A DNA stretch of 10,246 bases from Flavobacteriaceae bacterium. Its GTDB lineage: Bacteria; Bacteroidota; Bacteroidia; Flavobacteriales; Flavobacteriaceae. Positions 6,746-10,246 of this stretch are shown here, piece after piece. The position numbers were made by a program, and so were the translations under genes. The stretch is taken from NCBI GenBank assembly GCA_015488935.1, contig WFMU01000208.1, forward strand, positions 1 to 10,246. The letters run 5' to 3'. Within the stretch, counting starts at the first letter, position 1. Every line of letters begins with the position of its first letter. Below the pieces are notes generated by a model. That model ran no database searches, was not told the origin of the DNA, and saw only the letters and a program-made list of their open reading frames with translations.

Positions 6746-7345
6746 ATGAAAATATTATATGTTGATGATGAGCAATCAGCCTTAGACAAATTTATGAAGG
6801 AACATGCTGTTGATGGCTTTAGTGTAGAAGGTTGTCAGGACGCTCTTCGATTAACGGAAAAACTCAATAATTATAAAAAAAAGGATCTTCCTGACTTGAT
6901 TGTCATGGATCTTTATCGAACTAAATCAGATTTAAATACTAATTCTGCTGCCGAAACAAACAAAAAAGTTGATGAATTAGTTTCTCGAATTGGTAAAATC
7001 AGAAAAGAACTTGAAATACTTGTTCGTAATGAAAAGGATCCTGTTGGTATTGATGTACTCGAATCACTTCATCAATCAAAAAAATTAAAACATATTCCTG
7101 TAATAATAAATACTAGAGAAGGTCTAAATTTACTAAGTGACAATTTATTTAGAAAATTGGTAAAACTCGGTGCAGATTGGATGATTAAAGGTAGAGAGCC
7201 CAATGTTATTCGTGAACTTATAAATCGAAAGTTTGAAGAATCACAACAGTCTAAAAAACGAATTGAACGTGATTTGTTTTTAATGATTTTAGGTTCTGTA
7301 ATAGGTGCATTATTAGGGTATGTACTGTCGATAATTGGCACATAA
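6746..7345 (+). CDS. Membrane-anchored stand-alone receiver-domain protein
   Basis: A 199-residue protein built as a response-regulator receiver domain with a C-terminal membrane helix and no DNA-binding or enzymatic output domain. Receiver landmarks are the acidic cluster YVDDE (Asp7, Asp8, Glu9), phospho-acceptor Asp55 in LIVMDLY, the switch threonine Thr123 in VIINTREG, and the conserved lysine Lys148 in GADWMIKG. Between Asp55 and the expected loop/helix (PVGIDVLESL, 99-108) lies an extra segment of about 40 residues (58-98). Its second half is charged and heptad-like (KKVDELVSRIGKIRKELEILV), suggesting a coiled-coil hairpin beside the active site. After residue 160 comes a basic stretch (QSKKRIERD), then a hydrophobic helix (178-196). 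Phosphorylation residues look intact, so it may be an active membrane-tethered phospho-receiver; its kinase and output are unknown. It sits between the transketolase gene and an R-M cassette, without clear operon links. Confidence 0.85.
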   Translation: MKILYVDDEQSALDKFMKEHAVDGFSVEGCQDALRLTEKLNNYKKKDLPDLIVMDLYRTKSDLNTNSAAETNKKVDELVSRIGKIRKELEILVRNEKDPVGIDVLESLHQSKKLKHIPVIINTREGLNLLSDNLFRKLVKLGADWMIKGREPNVIRELINRKFEESQQSKKRIERDLFLMILGSVIGALLGYVLSIIGT

Positions 7346-7486
7346 CAAAAGTAATCGTTATTATGAATTTGATACTACAAAAAGTGCTGTGTTTCATACA
7401 AAAACCAATCCAACCGCATATTTTACACATTTATTTCAATTGCCAAAAATTCAATGCTAAAAAAACAATAAAATTCCTCCAACATA

Positions 7487-7520
7487 TTGTTAGAAATTAA
7501 AAAAAACTTCCTTACATTTA
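7487..7520 (+). promoter_or_regulatory. Candidate promoter of the R-M cassette
   Basis: TTG at 7487-7489, a 23-base spacer, then TACATTTA at 7513-7520, which matches TAnnTTTG at seven of eight positions. The spacing is at the upper limit described for flavobacterial promoters. The site lies 30 bases upstream of the controller relic ATG at 7551. The rest of the 205-base gap from 7346 holds nothing else I can name. Confidence 0.3.
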
Positions 7521-7524
7521 ACCA

Positions 7525-7545
7525 AAATAAGTCAAGTCAAATAAG
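7525..7545 (+). repeat. Direct repeats between promoter and controller relic
   Basis: AAATAAG occurs at 7525-7531 and 7539-7545 (14-base period), and GTCAA is repeated back to back at 7531-7540. Their position just upstream of a former controller gene is where an autoregulatory operator would be expected, but they do not form a classic palindromic C-box. Confidence 0.3.
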
Positions 7546-7550
7546 GTAGA

Positions 7551-7714
7551 ATGATAATTGAACAAAAAATAAAAAAATTACGAGAAAGTTAAGGAATGTT
7601 GCAGCTAGAACTTGCTTCTAAACTAAAAGTTGGAGATGGTTTTTTAATGAGAACCAAGCGATTAAAGTACTTAAAGTTGCAGAACAAAAGATAAAATACG
7701 GTAAAAATTTATGA
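7551..7714 (+). pseudogene. Decayed XRE-family controller (C-protein-like) regulator
   Basis: Remnant of a helix-turn-helix regulator of the type that controls R-M operons. From ATG 7551 the frame reads MIIEQKIKKLRES, a stop codon (TAA, 7590-7592), then GMLQLELASKLKVGDGFL. Apart from the stop this is the start of an XRE domain: (Q/E)KIKKLRE, the G-M-L-Q turn, helix 2 LELASKLKV, then the start of the recognition region GDGFL. From about 7646, in a different frame, comes [22 protein letters not shown], which looks like the C-terminal end of the same family and stops at TGA 7712-7714. The second half of the HTH and the middle of the protein are missing. The gene thus carries a nonsense mutation and an internal deletion that breaks the frame, near 7640-7648. 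Its stop overlaps the endonuclease start as ATGA, showing that the two genes were translationally coupled. A functional repressor or activator is very unlikely. Confidence 0.72.
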
Positions 7715-8805
7715 CATACTTTGATGAATTAAGGGAATTAACTAAACTAATTCCAGAAACAATAGTTGATTTTTCAATACCGAGAGATAGGACTTCACCA
7801 CCTACTCAAGCATCTTCAATGTTTATTACTAATAAAGAGCAAGGAGATTGGGCAGAGGATTTAATCTTTAGAGCAATTAATAAAACTTCTAAAAACTATG
7901 TTGCTGTTAGATATGGGAAATCAGATGATATCGTTGCAGGAGAAAAAGGTTTTGAAAAATTTTATAATGAATTTCAAGATGAATTAGATACAATAGGTAA
8001 ACGACCAGACTTACTTATCTTCAAAAAAGAGGATTTTGATATACCTCTTGGGTATAATATAAGTAATATTCCACATTCTGATATAACAAATTATGTCAAA
8101 AAGGCAATCGCAGGTTTAGAAATTAGGTCAAGTGCATTTCTGATAGAAAAATACGAAAAAGAAATGCAGAATAGAACTGCAACTCATCTTGAACAAGCAT
8201 TATTAGTAAAAAACAAAATTCTTGAAAATTTTACAGATTTACTTGAACATCCAAGGAAAAAACATTTCATTGATATTTTAAATAGTATCAATTCTGAAAC
8301 TATAACCTCAATTAGTTTTAGAAGACCAAGTTGGAAAGCAACAGAAAGATTACAAGAATTATCACTACTTTTTAAAGAGTTAAAAGAGAATATTGTTATC
8401 GTACAAAAAAGAGATTATTTAAGTATAACGCCTAAAATTGAAGATGTAAAAGTGGTCTATAAATGGGCCGAAACATTCAATGTGCCTCATTATTATTTTC
8501 AAGTGTTTTTTGACAAATCTTATGGGGTTTCTTTCAAAAATATATTAACCTTACTAACAGAACCTGAAAAAGAAGGTGACTATTATGAAATAAGTCAAGA
8601 CATAAAAAATCAGAATAAGACTACTGTTAAAATTAATACACGTAACACAAGTCAAGTTGCATATAAAATAATTGAACCTGAACATAAAAGTATTAGACGA
8701 GAAATGGGAAGAGGTCGTTTGTTATTTTATATTAGTTTTGAAAAAGGTACAGCATATTTAGATATAGACAGTCTAACATCACTATTAAATATAACTGATT
8801 TTTAA
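7711..8805 (+). CDS. Type II restriction endonuclease, AccI-like
   Basis: A 364-residue protein, close to the length I recall for AccI (recognises GT^MKAC). The whole architecture fits that family: an N-terminal [14 protein letters not shown] segment, then [17 protein letters not shown] (41-57), VRYGKSDD, and a PD-(D/E)xK-like core with Asp100 in GKRPDLLIF and Glu137 in [11 protein letters not shown]. The usual catalytic lysine position is occupied by arginine (E-I-R). Later blocks are [59 protein letters not shown] and a closing [13 protein letters not shown]. The family match is from memory, without a search. ATG at 7711 overlaps the controller relic's stop. The stop codon is three bases before the methyltransferase start, so R and M are one transcript. 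No disruption is visible; the cleaved site is predicted to resemble GTMKAC. Confidence 0.8.
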   Translation: MTYFDELRELTKLIPETIVDFSIPRDRTSPPTQASSMFITNKEQGDWAEDLIFRAINKTSKNYVAVRYGKSDDIVAGEKGFEKFYNEFQDELDTIGKRPDLLIFKKEDFDIPLGYNISNIPHSDITNYVKKAIAGLEIRSSAFLIEKYEKEMQNRTATHLEQALLVKNKILENFTDLLEHPRKKHFIDILNSINSETITSISFRRPSWKATERLQELSLLFKELKENIVIVQKRDYLSITPKIEDVKVVYKWAETFNVPHYYFQVFFDKSYGVSFKNILTLLTEPEKEGDYYEISQDIKNQNKTTVKINTRNTSQVAYKIIEPEHKSIRREMGRGRLLFYISFEKGTAYLDIDSLTSLLNITDF

Positions 8806-8808
8806 TTG

Positions 8809-10246
8809 ATGGTATTAGAAAAAAAATATATCGAAAAGATTAGTCTTTCACACCGTAAAAAATTTGCTCAATTTTTTACTCCAGAAACTATTGCTGATTT
8901 AATGGCTGATTGGTTAATTGGAAACAAAAAACTAAAAACAGTTTTAGAACCTGCCTTTGGTTTAGGAATTTTTTCAAGAAACCTTCTAAAAAAGAAACCC
9001 AATCTAAATATTAAAGGTTTTGATATTGATGAAACTATTTTAAAAGAGGCACAATCATTTTTTACTATAAATCCTAATATTTCGTTAAATCTTAAAGATT
9101 ATATGTTTAATGATTGGTCAAACAAATATGATGGAATAATATGTAACCCTCCATATTTTAAATTTCACGACTACGACAATAAATGTATTTTAAAGGAAAT
9201 TGAAAATCGACTAAATTTTAAATTTAATGGATTTACAAATTTATATACTCTTTTTCTCTTAAAATCAATATATCAATTAGCACAAAATGGAAGAATGGCT
9301 TATATTATCCCTTCTGAATTTTTAAATTCTGATTATGGTAAATTAGTTAAAGAATACATTATTAAAACAAATTCATTAAGACATTTGTTTGTAATTGATT
9401 TTAAAGAAAATGTTTTTGATGATGCTTTAACCACAGCATCTATTCTTTTATTTGCAAAAGATAATAACGACAAAGAAATCAATATTTCTACAATAAAATC
9501 AAAATCTGATTTAACAAAAATAGTAAGCTACATTAATTCGTATCCAAAATTGAAAGGAGAGTTTACTTATAAACCTTCAGATTTAAACCCAAATATTAAA
9601 TGGCGTAAATATTATCAAGTACAAAACTCCGATAAATACAAAAATCTTGTTCCATTTTCAAAATACGCAAAAGTAGTCAGAGGAATTGCAACAGGAGCAA
9701 ATGATTATTTTACTTTTAGACCATCTAAAGCAAAAGAATTTTCAATTCAATCGGATAACTTGCTTCCTTGTATTTGTAAAGCAAAAGACGTTAAGAAAGT
9801 CTTTTTTACTTTAAATGATTATAAGCAACTCGAAAAAAATGACGAATTAATATATTTGTTTGATGCATTAAAATCAAAAAATAATGCAGTTGATGAATAC
9901 ATCAAAAAAGGAATTGAAAATGGTGTAAATGAAAAATATTTGACAAAAAATAGAAAGATATGGTATTCTTTGGAAAACCGACCACCTGCTCCAATTTGGG
10001 TCTCAGTTTTTAATCGAAATGGATTGAAATTTATACGCAATGAAGCCGAAATATCTAATTTAACTACATTTCATTGTGTATATTTAAAACAATCCGATTT
10101 ATTCTCTATAATTAATCCCGATTTACTTTTTGCATATTTATTAACAGATATAGCAAAAGAAATATTCAATGATAATAGACGAGAATATGGAAATGGTTTG
10201 AAGAAATTTGAACCAAATGACTTGAATAAAGCAAAAGTATTAAACC
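8809..10246 (+). CDS. Type II N6-adenine DNA methyltransferase (3' partial)
   Basis: The frame opens at ATG 8809 and stays open for 479 codons to the window end, so the gene is cut off at its 3' end. It is a gamma-class (TaqI/Eco57I-like) adenine-N6 methyltransferase. Motif X is FAQFFTP (19-25), SAM-binding motif I is LEPAFGLGIF (46-55), motif II FDID (71-74), and catalytic motif IV NPPY (113-116). A later block GRMAYIIPSEFLNSDYG fits the rest of the catalytic domain. A C-terminal target-recognition region contains VVRGIATGANDYFTF, which is common in methyltransferases of this group that partner type II enzymes. Three bases separate it from the endonuclease gene, so it should modify the endonuclease's site and protect the host. 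Related enzymes are about 500-550 residues, so most of it is probably present. The C-terminus cannot be judged. Confidence 0.92.
   Translation, partial: MVLEKKYIEKISLSHRKKFAQFFTPETIADLMADWLIGNKKLKTVLEPAFGLGIFSRNLLKKKPNLNIKGFDIDETILKEAQSFFTINPNISLNLKDYMFNDWSNKYDGIICNPPYFKFHDYDNKCILKEIENRLNFKFNGFTNLYTLFLLKSIYQLAQNGRMAYIIPSEFLNSDYGKLVKEYIIKTNSLRHLFVIDFKENVFDDALTTASILLFAKDNNDKEINISTIKSKSDLTKIVSYINSYPKLKGEFTYKPSDLNPNIKWRKYYQVQNSDKYKNLVPFSKYAKVVRGIATGANDYFTFRPSKAKEFSIQSDNLLPCICKAKDVKKVFFTLNDYKQLEKNDELIYLFDALKSKNNAVDEYIKKGIENGVNEKYLTKNRKIWYSLENRPPAPIWVSVFNRNGLKFIRNEAEISNLTTFHCVYLKQSDLFSIINPDLLFAYLLTDIAKEIFNDNRREYGNGLKKFEPNDLNKAKVLN

Noticed and set aside
7551..7694. Controller lesion as a single sequencing error
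   Set aside because: Fixing the TAA alone does not restore the gene. The HTH recognition region and the middle of the protein are also missing, and the two halves are in different frames.
9819..10040. Minus-strand 73-codon ORF inside the methyltransferase
   Set aside because: It lies opposite a continuous methyltransferase frame with family motifs on the + strand and has low-complexity Phe/Ser-rich content.

Overview
The window is AT-rich DNA (roughly 30% GC by eye) from a member of the Bacteroidota, most likely a marine or aquatic Flavobacteriaceae. Four things point there: the surE / small membrane protein / lpxB / NlpC-P60 order; a transketolase encoded as a separate N-terminal half; an exported 'VGIGT-P...LDVSS...GLLVPR' protein; and a lack of Shine-Dalgarno sequences, with TAnnTTTG-like -7 elements in front of several genes.

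Layout. Positions 1-4079 (+ strand) hold a housekeeping envelope block: surE (5' end cut off by the window), a three-helix membrane protein, a secreted tail-fibre-like repeat protein, lpxB for lipid A disaccharide synthesis, and an NlpC/P60 lipoprotein peptidase one base behind lpxB. A perfect 13-bp hairpin terminator lies across the end of the peptidase gene. Positions 4115-5389 (- strand) encode an exported outer-membrane beta-barrel protein of unknown role. Positions 5643-6488 (- strand) encode the N-terminal half of a split transketolase with no C-terminal partner beside it. Positions 6746-7345 (+ strand) encode a stand-alone receiver-domain protein with a helical insert in the active-site loop and a C-terminal membrane anchor instead of an output domain.

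From about 7487 to the window end is a restriction-modification cassette in controller-endonuclease-methyltransferase order. It comprises a wrecked XRE-type controller gene (nonsense codon plus internal deletion), an intact AccI-like type II restriction endonuclease whose start codon still overlaps the relic's stop codon (ATGA), and an N6-adenine methyltransferase with NPPY motif that runs off the window end. The methyltransferase is open in frame for 479 codons. The window contains no GTMKAC (AccI) site on reading through it, but does contain HincII-type GTYRAC sites.

The most noteworthy points are the decayed controller upstream of a seemingly complete R-M pair, the membrane-anchored receiver next to it, the orphan transketolase half, and the repeat protein placed between surE and lpxB. 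I saw no tRNA, rRNA, CRISPR array, insertion sequence or integrase.
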